The translations under genes were made by a program, and so were the position numbers. DNA of 64,000 nucleotides from JAYUJH01 sp043765375 (GTDB lineage: Bacteria > Pseudomonadota > Alphaproteobacteria > Rickettsiales > UBA998): assembly GCA_043765375.1 (NCBI GenBank), contig JAYUJH010000008.1:61367-125366 (forward strand), given 5' to 3'. This document shows positions 16,541 through 25,143 of this stretch, one piece after another (position 1 is the stretch's first letter; every line of letters starts with the position of its first letter). The notes under the pieces were generated by a model. It had not been told where the DNA came from and searched no databases. It saw only the letters and a list, made by a program, of their open reading frames with translations.

Positions 16541-18529
16541 TTATTCTGGAATAGCTCCATCTGCAATTAATGTTTTAACTATTTCATTCATTGCAACAAT
16601 CTCTTGCGTGGTTGCGCCTAACCTACGCACTGCAACGGTTTGCGCTTGCTCCTCACGCCCACCAACTGCCAAAATCACTGGAACTTTAGCGACAGAATAT
16701 TGCTTAATTTTATTATTAATTAAATCATCAGCCACATCACAAATCACTCTCAAGCCCCCATCACGCAATAAGTCCGCCACTTTATGCGCATATTCAGTTT
16801 GTGCAGGGTTTATGCTAACCACCGCCACCTGCGTTGAACAAAGCCAAAACGGGAACTTTCCAGCATAATGTTCAATCAAAATCCCCATAAATCGTTCAAT
16901 TGAACCCATAATCGCCCGATGCACCATATGCGGACGGTGCTTCTGCCCATCTTCACCAATATAACTTATATCCAAACGGGTCGGCAAGTTCATATCCACT
17001 TGAATGGTGCCACATTGCCAATCTCGCCCGATAGCATCACGCAGCACAAAATCCAGTTTCGGCGCATAAAAAGCCCCATCACCCGCATTTAATTCCCACT
17101 CAAACCCGATGCGATCACAAACTTTGCGCAAAATTGCCTCCGCTTTGTCCCAGTCTTCCTCCGAGCCAATGCGAACATCAGGGCGAGTGGAGAACTTAAC
17201 TCGCACATCTTCAAACCCTAATTGTGTATATACCTCCTTAATTAAATCACACATGCTAACAACTTCATCTTCCAACTGTGCATCTGTGCAGAAAATATGT
17301 GCATCATCTTGGGTGAAACCCTGCACTCGCATCAATCCATGCCTTGCCCCGTGCGATTCATGACGAAACACCTTGCCAAACTCTGCCATTTTCAGCGGTA
17401 AATCTCGGTATGATTTCAAGCCCTGCTTAAAAATCTGCACATTTCCGGGGCAACTCATCGGCTTTAATGCAAATGGTGCGTCGCTTTCAGCATCAATCAC
17501 GAACATATTTTCACGATATTTATCCCAATGCCCTGAATATTTCCAGAAATTAACATCAAGCATTTGCGGGCTATTCACTTCAATATAGCCATGTTTAGTG
17601 ATTTTTTTACGCATATATTGAATTAGCAAACTATAAATCGTCCAACCATTATGATGCCAAAATGGCTGCCCTGGTGCGCTATCCTCAAAATGGAACAGAT
17701 CCAACTCTCGCCCCAATTTGCGATGATCCCGCTTTTCCGCCTCCTCCAACATTGTGATATGCGCTTGCAATGTTTTTTTGTCGGCAAATGCAATACCATA
17801 AATCCGTTGCAACATTTTATTATTGCTATCCCCCCGCCAATATGCACCAGCGATTTTGGTCAACATGAATGCGTCAGGAATATGCGCAAGCGATGGAACA
17901 TGAGGCCCACGACATAAATCTACAAACGCATTATCCCCACCTTGAAAATAAAGCGATATTTTCCCCGTCTCAGTAGTATCACTTTCTGCTGCCGAGCGAA
18001 TTATTTCTACTTTATATGTTTCACCACGAGCTTCAAATAATGCAATCGCCTTGTCACGTTCCCACATTTGGCGAACCACAGGCAACTTCTGCCCTAATAT
18101 TTCACGCCCCAATATTTCACGCATCTTTGCTTCAATGGCAGGCAAATCTGCGGTGCTTAATTGGCGTTCTTCCAAATCAACATCATAATAAAAACCATGT
18201 TCAATTGTTGGGCCAATTGCTAATTTGCTTGTCGGATATAACTCTTTAATTGCCAAAGCCAACACTTGCGCCGTTAAGGTATGGCGCATTATATCCAACC
18301 CTTCCGCATCTTTAACCGTCAAAAAAACAATATTTGCATCACTCGCAATTATTTCGCTTAAATCACGTTGAACTCCATTCACCTTCATGGCGAGTGCTGC
18401 TTTCGCTAACCCTGCACCGATGCTTTGCGCAATCTCCACCCCCGTGATTGCTGCATCAAATGTGCGCACACTTCCATCTGGTAGAGTAATGTTAATTGAT
18501 GAATTATTATGATTTACTGACTGATTCAT
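16541..18529 (-). CDS. thrS: Threonyl-tRNA synthetase
   Basis: The 662-aa protein is of normal length. An N-terminal TGS domain (INITLPDGSVRTFDAAITG) is followed by an editing domain (IGPTIEHGFYYDVD), the class II catalytic core with motif 2 region KVFRHESHGARHGLMRVQGF and TQDDAHIFC, and a C-terminal anticodon-binding domain (VVSINPAQTEYAHKVADLL). The zinc-ligand Cys in PMSCPGNVQIFK is present. It charges tRNA-Thr and removes mischarged Ser. It reads away from nrdB with a gap of about 150 bases; infC and rplT, often adjacent in other bacteria, are not nearby. Confidence 0.97.
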   Translation of the reverse strand: MNQSVNHNNSSINITLPDGSVRTFDAAITGVEIAQSIGAGLAKAALAMKVNGVQRDLSEIIASDANIVFLTVKDAEGLDIMRHTLTAQVLALAIKELYPTSKLAIGPTIEHGFYYDVDLEERQLSTADLPAIEAKMREILGREILGQKLPVVRQMWERDKAIALFEARGETYKVEIIRSAAESDTTETGKISLYFQGGDNAFVDLCRGPHVPSLAHIPDAFMLTKIAGAYWRGDSNNKMLQRIYGIAFADKKTLQAHITMLEEAEKRDHRKLGRELDLFHFEDSAPGQPFWHHNGWTIYSLLIQYMRKKITKHGYIEVNSPQMLDVNFWKYSGHWDKYRENMFVIDAESDAPFALKPMSCPGNVQIFKQGLKSYRDLPLKMAEFGKVFRHESHGARHGLMRVQGFTQDDAHIFCTDAQLEDEVVSMCDLIKEVYTQLGFEDVRVKFSTRPDVRIGSEEDWDKAEAILRKVCDRIGFEWELNAGDGAFYAPKLDFVLRDAIGRDWQCGTIQVDMNLPTRLDISYIGEDGQKHRPHMVHRAIMGSIERFMGILIEHYAGKFPFWLCSTQVAVVSINPAQTEYAHKVADLLRDGGLRVICDVADDLINNKIKQYSVAKVPVILAVGGREEQAQTVAVRRLGATTQEIVAMNEIVKTLIADGAIPE

Positions 18530-18630
18530 ATATTTATTATTCGCAAAAAATTATTCGCTACAACATAACAAACAAATCAGTCAATCACAACATTATTCAT
18601 TATTTTTAATACAACTATGATGTATTTTTT

Positions 18631-18669
18631 ACCTCCCACCGCCCACAACAACTTAGACGAATGGGAGGT
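18631..18669. repeat. Inverted repeat between nrdB and thrS
   Basis: ACCTCCCA at 18631-18638 pairs exactly with TGGGAGGT at 18662-18669 around a 23-base loop. On the minus strand, where nrdB ends at 18687, the stem is followed by an A-run rather than a T-run, so it does not make a canonical rho-independent terminator. It may still end nrdB transcription or mark a small repeat. Confidence 0.5.
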
Positions 18670-18686
18670 GGTGACATCAGAACTTA

Positions 18687-19646
18687 TCAAACAAAAGCCT
18701 CGTCCCAATTACCAACCGTAGCTGCCCTGCTATATTCAGTCACCCGATTTTCAAAGAAGTTAGTATGCTCAACCCCATTTAATATCTCGTCCATCCATGG
18801 CAATGGATTTGCACCTATTTTATAAATCGGCTGCAACCCTAATTGCGTCAACCTACGGTCACCAATGAAGCGAATATAACTCTTCACTTCCTCAGCAGTT
18901 AAGCCCTCAATATTGCTCACTCCAAACGCCAGATCAATAAACGCATCTTCCAATGTGATAATCGTATCACATATTTTATACAAGTCGCGTTGATGGTCCG
19001 CCGTGTTCACCTCAGGATTTTCCTGCACAAATGTGTGATATAAGCGAATTATTGATTGCGTATGCAATGATTCATCACGAGCCGACCATGCAACAATCTG
19101 CCCCATACCTTTCATCTTACCGAAACGTTGAAAGTTCAACAAAATTGCAAATGATGCAAATAATTGCAAACCCTCAGTGAAAGCCCCAAAAGCTGCCAAT
19201 GTGCGGGCAATTCCCTCATTGCTTTCTGTGCCAAATGTGTGCATATAATCAAACTTATCTTTCATTTCTTTATATGATAAAAATGCTTGATATTCCGTTT
19301 CGGGTATCCCCAAACTGTCTAACAAATGGCTATAAGCTGCAACGTGGATAGTTTCCATATTTGAAAACGCTGCAAGCATCATCTGCACTTCAGTTGGTTG
19401 GAATATTTTGCTATAATGTTTCATATAGCAATTATTCACTTCAATATCACTTTGAGTGAAAAAGCGAAATATTTGCGTTAATAGATGCTTCTCATCTGAA
19501 CTTAACCCAATGCGCCAATCTTTAATATCATCAGCTAACGGCACTTCCTCGGGCAGCCAATGAATGCGCTGTTGCATCAACCAAGCGTCATATGCCCATG
19601 GATAATGAAATGGTTTGTAAATTGGTAGAGCGTTTAATAAAGACAT
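18687..19646 (-). CDS. nrdB: Ribonucleotide reductase beta subunit (class I)
   Basis: The 319-aa small subunit houses the radical-generating metal centre. The helical four-bundle ligands are visible: the Asp of FFTQSDIEV, Glu and His in NMETIHVAAY (with the likely radical Tyr in AAYSH), Glu in AFGAFTEGLQLF, and Glu and His in ARDESLHTQS. The end of the protein (NFFENRVTEYSRAATVGNWD) includes the aromatic and Tyr residues used in radical transfer to NrdA. nrdA is not adjacent on either side. A weak AAGGTA lies 8 bases before the ATG. Confidence 0.93.
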   Translation of the reverse strand: MSLLNALPIYKPFHYPWAYDAWLMQQRIHWLPEEVPLADDIKDWRIGLSSDEKHLLTQIFRFFTQSDIEVNNCYMKHYSKIFQPTEVQMMLAAFSNMETIHVAAYSHLLDSLGIPETEYQAFLSYKEMKDKFDYMHTFGTESNEGIARTLAAFGAFTEGLQLFASFAILLNFQRFGKMKGMGQIVAWSARDESLHTQSIIRLYHTFVQENPEVNTADHQRDLYKICDTIITLEDAFIDLAFGVSNIEGLTAEEVKSYIRFIGDRRLTQLGLQPIYKIGANPLPWMDEILNGVEHTNFFENRVTEYSRAATVGNWDEAFV

Positions 19647-19774
19647 GCGTATAATACCTTATTTTGTGTTACTATTTCTATATTTTGTATTACTATAATA
19701 TCTTTATACTACATATAGCAAAAAATGCAATCACAAAACCGCCATATTACAAAAATATTATATATCAAAACATA

Positions 19775-20404
19775 TTACGCAATCTCATAAACCCAAACTT
19801 TAGCGGGTGGAATATGCAACAATATGGTTTTGACACACTCGCCTTTCATGCCATATTTCTTCAACCATATTGGGCTAATGGGCGATTTCAAACCCAGTGA
19901 AAATTGAATTATCTTACCCTCGTCACCAATCGCCTTCACCATTTCAGCAAAAATAACCTCGCCCATGTCATTAGGAATTGTCAAAAACGGCAAACTAGAA
20001 ACAATAGAATTAACCTTCGTAATCCCATTTCGTTCCATAATTTGTGGCAGATATTGTGCGTCTTCCAACAAAATATTAGCCTGCGGAAAGGCTCTACGCA
20101 AAATATTAAATAAATATTTATTACGCTCAATCACGAATAATCTCTCACGCCCCACCCGCTTCAGCAACTGCTTGGTGACAACTCCCGTGCCTGCACCAAT
20201 CTCAATCACGCTTCCCTCAAAATCCAAATCCACCAAATTAGACATCGCCTTGGTGAGAGTTGGCTGGCTTGGCAACACTGACCCAACCAAACGGGGATTT
20301 TTTATCCATGAAGTGATGAATATTTTATAATTCACTAGCGCGCTAGAAATTAACTGCATTTTGGAAGTTTTGGAAGCTGATTGCATTGATATTTTTCTAC
20401 TCAT
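19775..20404 (-). CDS. SAM-dependent methyltransferase, phospholipid N-methyltransferase-like
   Basis: The 209-aa protein has the class I AdoMet site VIEIGAGTGVVTKQLL at about residues 65-80, an acidic end of beta-2 (LFVIERN), and SSLPFLTIPND in the position of the family's active-site loop. N-terminal residues KNPRLVGSVLPSQPTLTKAM resemble the amphipathic helix start of the PmtA family (the xPrxvGaixPSs pattern). PmtA makes phosphatidylcholine from phosphatidylethanolamine; a PE route (pssA-psd) exists in this window at 47.9-49.4 kb. Related rRNA dimethylases share the fold, so lipid specificity is inferred. Confidence 0.72.
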   Translation of the reverse strand: MSRKISMQSASKTSKMQLISSALVNYKIFITSWIKNPRLVGSVLPSQPTLTKAMSNLVDLDFEGSVIEIGAGTGVVTKQLLKRVGRERLFVIERNKYLFNILRRAFPQANILLEDAQYLPQIMERNGITKVNSIVSSLPFLTIPNDMGEVIFAEMVKAIGDEGKIIQFSLGLKSPISPIWLKKYGMKGECVKTILLHIPPAKVWVYEIA

Positions 20405-20476
20405 ACATTATTTACGTTACATAAATATTTTTTAATTGCCAATAAGTCAAGCGCAATTAAATATTAAAAAAATTGA

Positions 20477-21502
20477 TTACCACTTGGTATGGCGATTATC
20501 TAAATAAACGGCTGCAATTTTTCCGATTAATTGAACATCAGAAACTCTTGCTAAACAATCTAGCCCTTGCACCAATGGAGATTCATGGTGTGGATTGTTT
20601 ATTTCACTATCACAAAACGCCTGAGGGAACTTGGTTCTATATGCTGTTTGTTCTAATTTATCTCCTTTATATAATTGCTTAATTACATTTTTTATATCTT
20701 CATCAAGGTCTGCATATTTTATTTTAACATCTCTGCCTTTATGTTTTTCATATAAATCCCTGATTGATTGCTGCCAATCAATTTCTTTTTTCTCCATGAA
20801 AAGCAACATTGCATTAGGTGATATATATTTTCCGTCGCTAAAAACTTCTTTTGCGCCATCTTGAATCCAATCCAAAATATCATCTTCCATCTGCGCAATT
20901 GTAAGAGTTGGTTTATTACCATATTTAGCTGCTTGTGAAAAATTAGCTTGCATCTTGAATTGTTGTTGCCAAATATCATCATATTTTTCAAGCAAAAATT
21001 GCTGTGGATTTTGAACTTCGTGATGTGATTTATGAAGCTCGGCAATTGGCGCAATGACATCACCAATATGCAATGAGTTTGGATTGGCGGAAAATTCAAA
21101 ATTACCCAAAACAGAAGCGGCTAGCAATGTGACTAGCTGGTTTTGATTAACCATATGTAGCCTATTTGCGATAGTTGGGTTATTTTTATATTCTTGAGTT
21201 TTTTCACCCAGTTCTGACATTTCACAGGCGAATAAATTGCAAAAAGTTATCATATATTCAGGGTCAATATGTGCGATTTTCGCAGCTTTTTCTAAGGAAG
21301 TAAAATCCCTTGTTTGCAACAATTTTTTCACAAACTCACAAGGCTCACCAATTAACATTTCTGCTTTACCAAAACGATTATTCCATTCCTCCATAGGAAT
21401 GCTATCAGCTCTCCTATCAGCAGACATGATAACGGATAAGGCTTTGGTGAAAAACTTCATTCGTTCTGTTGTATTAGTATCTATCGGCAAATTATTTTTC
21501 AT
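20477..21502 (-). CDS. Hypothetical protein, 341 aa
   Basis: I do not recognise this protein. It is soluble, predominantly helical by composition, rich in Asn, Gln, Lys and Glu, with no signal peptide or membrane segment. No catalytic signature stands out; there are few cysteines. The gene is AT-rich and lacks a clear Shine-Dalgarno. It lies downstream of a strong terminator hairpin (21541-21578), so it should have its own promoter in the 38 bases between, or be read through from the small gene at 21618-21803. Confidence 0.65.
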   Translation of the reverse strand: MKNNLPIDTNTTERMKFFTKALSVIMSADRRADSIPMEEWNNRFGKAEMLIGEPCEFVKKLLQTRDFTSLEKAAKIAHIDPEYMITFCNLFACEMSELGEKTQEYKNNPTIANRLHMVNQNQLVTLLAASVLGNFEFSANPNSLHIGDVIAPIAELHKSHHEVQNPQQFLLEKYDDIWQQQFKMQANFSQAAKYGNKPTLTIAQMEDDILDWIQDGAKEVFSDGKYISPNAMLLFMEKKEIDWQQSIRDLYEKHKGRDVKIKYADLDEDIKNVIKQLYKGDKLEQTAYRTKFPQAFCDSEINNPHHESPLVQGLDCLARVSDVQLIGKIAAVYLDNRHTKW

Positions 21503-21540
21503 GATTTTTTAATGTTAGTTAAGATTATTAAATAAAAAAT

Positions 21541-21578
21541 GTGCGTATTAATTGGTTAAAAAACCAATTAATACGCAC
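21541..21578 (-). terminator. Rho-independent terminator, 17-bp perfect stem
   Basis: GTGCGTATTAATTGGTT at 21541-21557 pairs perfectly with its complement at 21562-21578, loop AAAA on the plus strand. On the minus strand the stem is followed by ATTTTTTATTT, a good U-tract. It lies 40 bases after the stop of the 61-aa gene at 21618-21803 and just upstream of the 341-aa gene, so it should end the former transcript. Confidence 0.8.
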
Positions 21579-21617
21579 AAATCAGATTGTGAAAACTAAG
21601 CAAATATCAATTATTTA

Positions 21618-21803
21618 CTATCTTTTTTCACAACCAGTATTGTCTGCCATGTCAGGGTCGCTAGCATCTTTGTTTCCGTCCCACTCATCACTGAGAGGGT
21701 TGGGGTCATATGCAGTAGAGCCATTACGACTGCCGCTAATCCAACCAAAAACCACCGCGAACAAATCTTCCATCGGGGAAGATAGGGTAATTGCGCAATC
21801 CAT
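21618..21803 (-). CDS. Small protein of 61 aa with a consensus ribosome-binding site
   Basis: The ATG at 21803 is preceded by a perfect AGGAGG (21811-21816) at a spacing of seven bases, the best site in the neighbourhood, so I prefer it over the upstream in-frame ATGs. The peptide begins MDCAITLSSPMEDLFAVVF and becomes very acidic and Asp/Asn-rich, ending TGCEKR. It has two cysteines and a short hydrophobic LFAVVFGWI segment. The gene has its own terminator and lies alone between rapZ and a hypothetical gene. No family is recognised. It could be a small stress or regulatory protein or a leader-type peptide. A pentanucleotide repeat lies about 110 bases upstream. Confidence 0.6.
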   Translation of the reverse strand: MDCAITLSSPMEDLFAVVFGWISGSRNGSTAYDPNPLSDEWDGNKDASDPDMADNTGCEKR

Positions 21804-21913
21804 TGTAACTCCTCCTAAAAAGAGTTGAGGGTTAATCGCTAAGCCATCTTTTTGCATCATTGTTAACTTTCGTTAAAAATAAGTAAGAATCAGGAAAACA
21901 CAATTAACTTGAT

Positions 21914-21947
21914 ACAACACAACACAACACAACACAACACAACACAA
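21914..21947. repeat. Pentanucleotide simple-sequence repeat (ACAAC)6
   Basis: Six exact copies of ACAAC run from 21914 to 21943, followed by a partial ACAA. The tract lies between the end of rapZ (21986) and the start of the 61-aa gene (21803), in what should be the latter's promoter or leader region. Such tracts vary by slipped-strand mispairing, so spacing of promoter elements could vary between cells. Confidence 0.85.
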
Positions 21948-21985
21948 AAATAGGGTTGTCACAAAACATTAACATTTGATTAACT

Positions 21986-22843
21986 TTATAAAATATTACG
22001 CAATTCACGGTGATGAATGTCAGGGTGGCACTTCTCACGCACTAATTTTGCGTATAAATGCTCTGCCGAAAACACTGAACGATGTTTGCCTCCAGTGCAA
22101 CCAAACGCTATGGTGAGATAGCTTTTGCCCTCCGCTTGATAAAGCGGAATTAACCTCTCCAACATCTCACAAACAGATGCAAAAAATGGTGCAAAATTGC
22201 CATCAGCCAATATGAAATCACCAACCCCCGCATCGCGCCCTGTTTGCGCCTGCAAATGTGGCTCATAATGTGGATTGCGCAAAAAACGCACATCAAGCAC
22301 AATATCAGCATTGGCAGGCAGCCCCATTTGATATGAAAATGAGATAATATTAATCGCCATCAAATCATCACTCACCCCAATAATTCGCTGCATTTGCCGT
22401 TTCAATAAATGCGGGGTATATTCAGTAGTATCCACCACCAAATCAGCATGAAGCAACAGCTCATCAAGCAGTTTCTTCTCCTGCAACAAATTGCCAACGA
22501 TAGATTGCTCCGTATCACTATAAAGCGGGTGGCGATGCTTGGTTGCATTATAACGCCCAATCAACACATCAAAGCGGGATTGTAGAAATATTATCATGCA
22601 CCCAAATTGCTGGCGAAACTCGTTGACGGTCTTAATCAACAAGTGCACATCAAAATCCACACAGCGAATATCACAACATATTGCGATTCGCTCAATTTGC
22701 GGTGCATTTTTCACGCTCTCAATGATTGCTGGAATAGCTGATATGGGAATATTATCCATACAAGCCACTCCAACATCTTCAAGTGATTTCATGGCAACGG
22801 ATTTTCCCGCCCCTGAATATCCGGTTATTAAATAAAGCTGCAT
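21986..22843 (-). CDS. rapZ: RNase adapter protein RapZ (YvcJ family NTPase)
   Basis: The 285-aa protein starts with a Walker A motif GYSGAGKSVA at residues 8-17. It also carries DNIPISAIPAI, the LDVRFLRNPHYEPHLQAQTG segment and the C-terminal AFGCTGGKHRSVFSAEHL, all signatures of RapZ/YvcJ. RapZ binds nucleotides and, in enterobacteria, guides RNase E to the GlmZ small RNA; in alphaproteobacteria it often neighbours hprK and PTS genes, which are not seen here. hpf lies upstream on the same strand, about 180 bases away. Confidence 0.95.
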   Translation of the reverse strand: MQLYLITGYSGAGKSVAMKSLEDVGVACMDNIPISAIPAIIESVKNAPQIERIAICCDIRCVDFDVHLLIKTVNEFRQQFGCMIIFLQSRFDVLIGRYNATKHRHPLYSDTEQSIVGNLLQEKKLLDELLLHADLVVDTTEYTPHLLKRQMQRIIGVSDDLMAINIISFSYQMGLPANADIVLDVRFLRNPHYEPHLQAQTGRDAGVGDFILADGNFAPFFASVCEMLERLIPLYQAEGKSYLTIAFGCTGGKHRSVFSAEHLYAKLVREKCHPDIHHRELRNIL

Positions 22844-22879
22844 TTATTATTTACCCTAATTTATTACGCCATAAATCAA

Positions 22880-22942
22880 TGTTTTTTATATGTTTTTTTA
22901 TATGTTTTTTTACATGGCTTTTCACATGGTTTTTTCATATAT
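22880..22942. repeat. Short degenerate tandem repeats in the rapZ leader
   Basis: About five units of 11-13 bases, of the form GTTTTTTATATG, GTTTTTTTATATG, GTTTTTTTACATG, GCTTTTCACATG, GTTTTTTCATAT, lie 37 to 99 bases before the rapZ start. The units are T-rich on the plus strand. They form no stable hairpin by eye and encode nothing supported. Confidence 0.6.
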
Positions 22943-23021
22943 CAACATTAACAAACGTAACAATAGAGCAAATAAAATCTTAAAAAACTAAATTATTTGT
23001 AATCTATGCAACCATAGCACA

Positions 23022-23612
23022 TCATGCCGCCAAACTGCGAACTTCGTTCAATTCTGGGTCAACCCATGCGATATTACCATCTGTGCGACGATAAATAACA
23101 TTAACACGGTCATTTGCTTGGTTGATAAACACCAACGCTGGCAACTCGCCCAAATCCATACGCATCACCGCATCGCTCACCGTTAAATGCTCAATATGGC
23201 GAGCATCTTCTGCAATTATTATCGGATTATCCGCAACTTCTTTCTCCACATCACTTGAAATAACATAATATTTTGAAGCAGATTTGCGTGCCACTTCCTC
23301 AGGTGATTTGCCATGATGATTGGTGATTTGACGCTTATAACGGCGCAATTGCTTGGCGATTTTCTCAGCAGCATCATCAAATGCCACATAAGCATCAGAG
23401 TTTTCACGGCGAGCTTGCAAAGTCAACCCCGAGTGAGTTCCCAAATTGCTGGTTATATCCACCCTGAACAAATGTCCTTGCTTGGAAAGCACCACATTCA
23501 CTGCATTAACCCTATCAATATATTTCGCAATGGAAGCAGTTAGCTTTTCTTCGATATGCGTGCGCAAAGATTCGCCAACATCTAAATGCTTACCCGTAAT
23601 AACAATATTCAT
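23022..23612 (-). CDS. hpf: Ribosome hibernation promoting factor, long form
   Basis: The 196-aa protein has the N-terminal HPF/RaiA domain (MNIVITGKHLDVGESLRTHI, then DITSNLGTHSGLTLQARREN SDAYVAFDDAAEKI) and a linker. The C-terminal long-HPF dimerisation domain follows (MRMDLGELPALVFINQAN, then VNVIYRRTDGNIAWVDP). Long HPF alone dimerises 70S ribosomes into 100S particles in starvation. A strong AGGAG lies before the ATG at 23612. In many alphaproteobacteria hpf lies between rpoN and ptsN; neither is present here. Confidence 0.95.
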   Translation of the reverse strand: MNIVITGKHLDVGESLRTHIEEKLTASIAKYIDRVNAVNVVLSKQGHLFRVDITSNLGTHSGLTLQARRENSDAYVAFDDAAEKIAKQLRRYKRQITNHHGKSPEEVARKSASKYYVISSDVEKEVADNPIIIAEDARHIEHLTVSDAVMRMDLGELPALVFINQANDRVNVIYRRTDGNIAWVDPELNEVRSLAA

Positions 23613-23696
23613 TATATTTATCTCCTGAAAATATGCAAGCTTTGTGGTTAATAGTTTATATGATTAAGTTCTTTTTGTAATTTCACTGATGCACAA

Positions 23697-23731
23697 GTAA
23701 AACTGTGATTTGTAGCAAGCAACAATAGAAA
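23697..23731. repeat. Second copy of a dispersed short repeat
   Basis: TGATTTGTAGCAAGCAAC followed by AATAGAAATCA matches the copy at 16441-16470 (GCGGTTTGCAGCAAGCAAC then GCTAGAAAT) at most positions. Here the ends TGATTT and AAATCA are complementary, so the unit can form a small hairpin. It lies upstream of hpf in a gene-free gap of about 290 bases. That gap also holds an inverted pair GATGATTGG (23782 area) and CCAATCATC (23850 area). Confidence 0.55.
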
Positions 23732-23903
23732 TCATAATATTATTATAGCAAAAAAAAGACATTACTTCAATGTAATTGGTGATGATTGGCAACAAAAATT
23801 ACAGTTTGATGAAATATTTATTTGTGTTAATGTTTTATGTTGGAATAAACCAATCATCATGTTATGTTATGTTATTGAAAATAATTTTTAGAGAGATTTT
23901 AAG

Positions 23904-24566
23904 ATGGTTAAAGCAATTGACGTAAAAGATATAATTGATAATGGAGTGTTTTTGAATGAATTGCATTATACTCAAATTAATGCGAATTTCACTCAGTTTC
24001 CTACAGCAATTATAGCCAAACTTTATAATTTGAATTATGACATTGAAGGACAGAAAATAACGGCAGAGTTTTTAGACGCATCTGATAAAAATAGTGATAA
24101 AGTTCCAGAAAGTGCCGTTAATTTAATACGGTTCAAGTTTGATGGGAATGAAATTGTTGTTCCAGAAGCATTATTTGTAAAAGATGCTATTGACGTTTCT
24201 AAAATGCCAAAAGGCAGTATTGATGAACACTACGATAATCGCAAGAAAACAGTCTTAGTGAACGAAAGCAGAAAAGAATTAGAGTTTTTATATAGAGATA
24301 CATTAAACAAACTTGCTGAAAACCCACTAATGCAAGGAGAACTCGCTGTTGATGCAATTAAAGATATTAAGCCTAAAATGTTACAATATAGCAATGATGT
24401 CAAAAATCATACTAACATTGATAAAGTAGAATTATCAGATATATTGCCTGAAAAATTATTCACGGCATTTGACCAACAGCAAAGAGCCTCAAATAATATC
24501 AAGGCTTTTTCCGCTAAACATAATGGAAAAGTTGCTGAACCGAAAATAGAGCAGCAAGTTGGGTGA
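23904..24566 (+). CDS. Hypothetical protein, 220 aa
   Basis: This soluble, charged protein has no recognisable family, signal peptide or membrane helix. The ATG follows an AGAGAG (23891-23896) that can act as a ribosome-binding site. The sequence alternates short hydrophobic strands in the first 100 residues (NLIRFKFDGNEIVVPEALFV) with a mainly helical second half. The C terminus is polar. The gene is AT-rich like other unknowns here. It is followed at 96 bases by the conserved-looking small gene at 24662. Confidence 0.6.
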   Translation: MVKAIDVKDIIDNGVFLNELHYTQINANFTQFPTAIIAKLYNLNYDIEGQKITAEFLDASDKNSDKVPESAVNLIRFKFDGNEIVVPEALFVKDAIDVSKMPKGSIDEHYDNRKKTVLVNESRKELEFLYRDTLNKLAENPLMQGELAVDAIKDIKPKMLQYSNDVKNHTNIDKVELSDILPEKLFTAFDQQQRASNNIKAFSAKHNGKVAEPKIEQQVG

Positions 24567-24661
24567 TGACATAAATCATGTTTTTAACATCAATTATTTG
24601 TAATAAATTAACTTTTTTGTTATAATTTTTTGAATTAGATAAGATTTTCAAAAATGGATTT

Positions 24662-24925
24662 ATGACAAATAATTTTGTGGCAAAGATAATCAAGGAAAGT
24701 GCGCTGGTATATGATATTCGCACCAAGCGAGAAAATGGAGGCGGTGGGTTCATGATTTTGCAGGTGGAAAAACCTCGCCATTCTGCTTTTCAACAAAAAA
24801 TGCAAGGCAATGAAGCATTTGATGCTACTGACTACGGCACTATTTTGCATCAAGGCAGCGGTGAACCAAGCGCAGAACTCAAAGCCGAATTAAACAAAAA
24901 ATTTGGTATGTATGATGGTGCATGA
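24662..24925 (+). CDS. Small conserved-looking protein, 87 aa
   Basis: The N-terminal half forms a strand-rich segment (SALVYDIRTKRENGGGGFMI LQVEK). The C-terminal DATDYGTILHQGSGEPSAEL followed by a short KKFGMYDGA tail resembles small uncharacterised alphaproteobacterial proteins ending in a YGxxLxxGxGxxP segment; this is recalled, not searched. It lacks signal or membrane features. No clear Shine-Dalgarno precedes the ATG. Function unknown. Confidence 0.6.
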   Translation: MTNNFVAKIIKESALVYDIRTKRENGGGGFMILQVEKPRHSAFQQKMQGNEAFDATDYGTILHQGSGEPSAELKAELNKKFGMYDGA

Positions 24926-25143
24926 GTTGCGCTATTAACGGCACAATTCAAATCCAACATAACATATAAAAAAATATAAATATTTGTAATATTTATCACA
25001 ATAATACAAATAAAATTATATCTTTATTTCACTTTTACTATTATAATAGTTGATAATATTGTTAATAGATAAGCAATTGCAAAATAGCAATTATAAAATA
25101 ATAACTATTAAATCAACATTTGATACATAAAGTGATAAATAAT

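Noticed and set aside
18631..18669. Terminator for nrdB
   Set aside because: An A-run rather than a T-run follows the stem in the direction of nrdB transcription.
21541..21828. Plus-strand 95-codon frame starting at the terminator hairpin
   Set aside because: Antisense to the 61-aa gene, which has a consensus ribosome-binding site; the frame begins in the terminator stem.
22880..22942. Tandem repeats as a riboswitch or attenuator for rapZ
   Set aside because: No hairpin, no leader peptide and no T-tract; kept only as a repeat.
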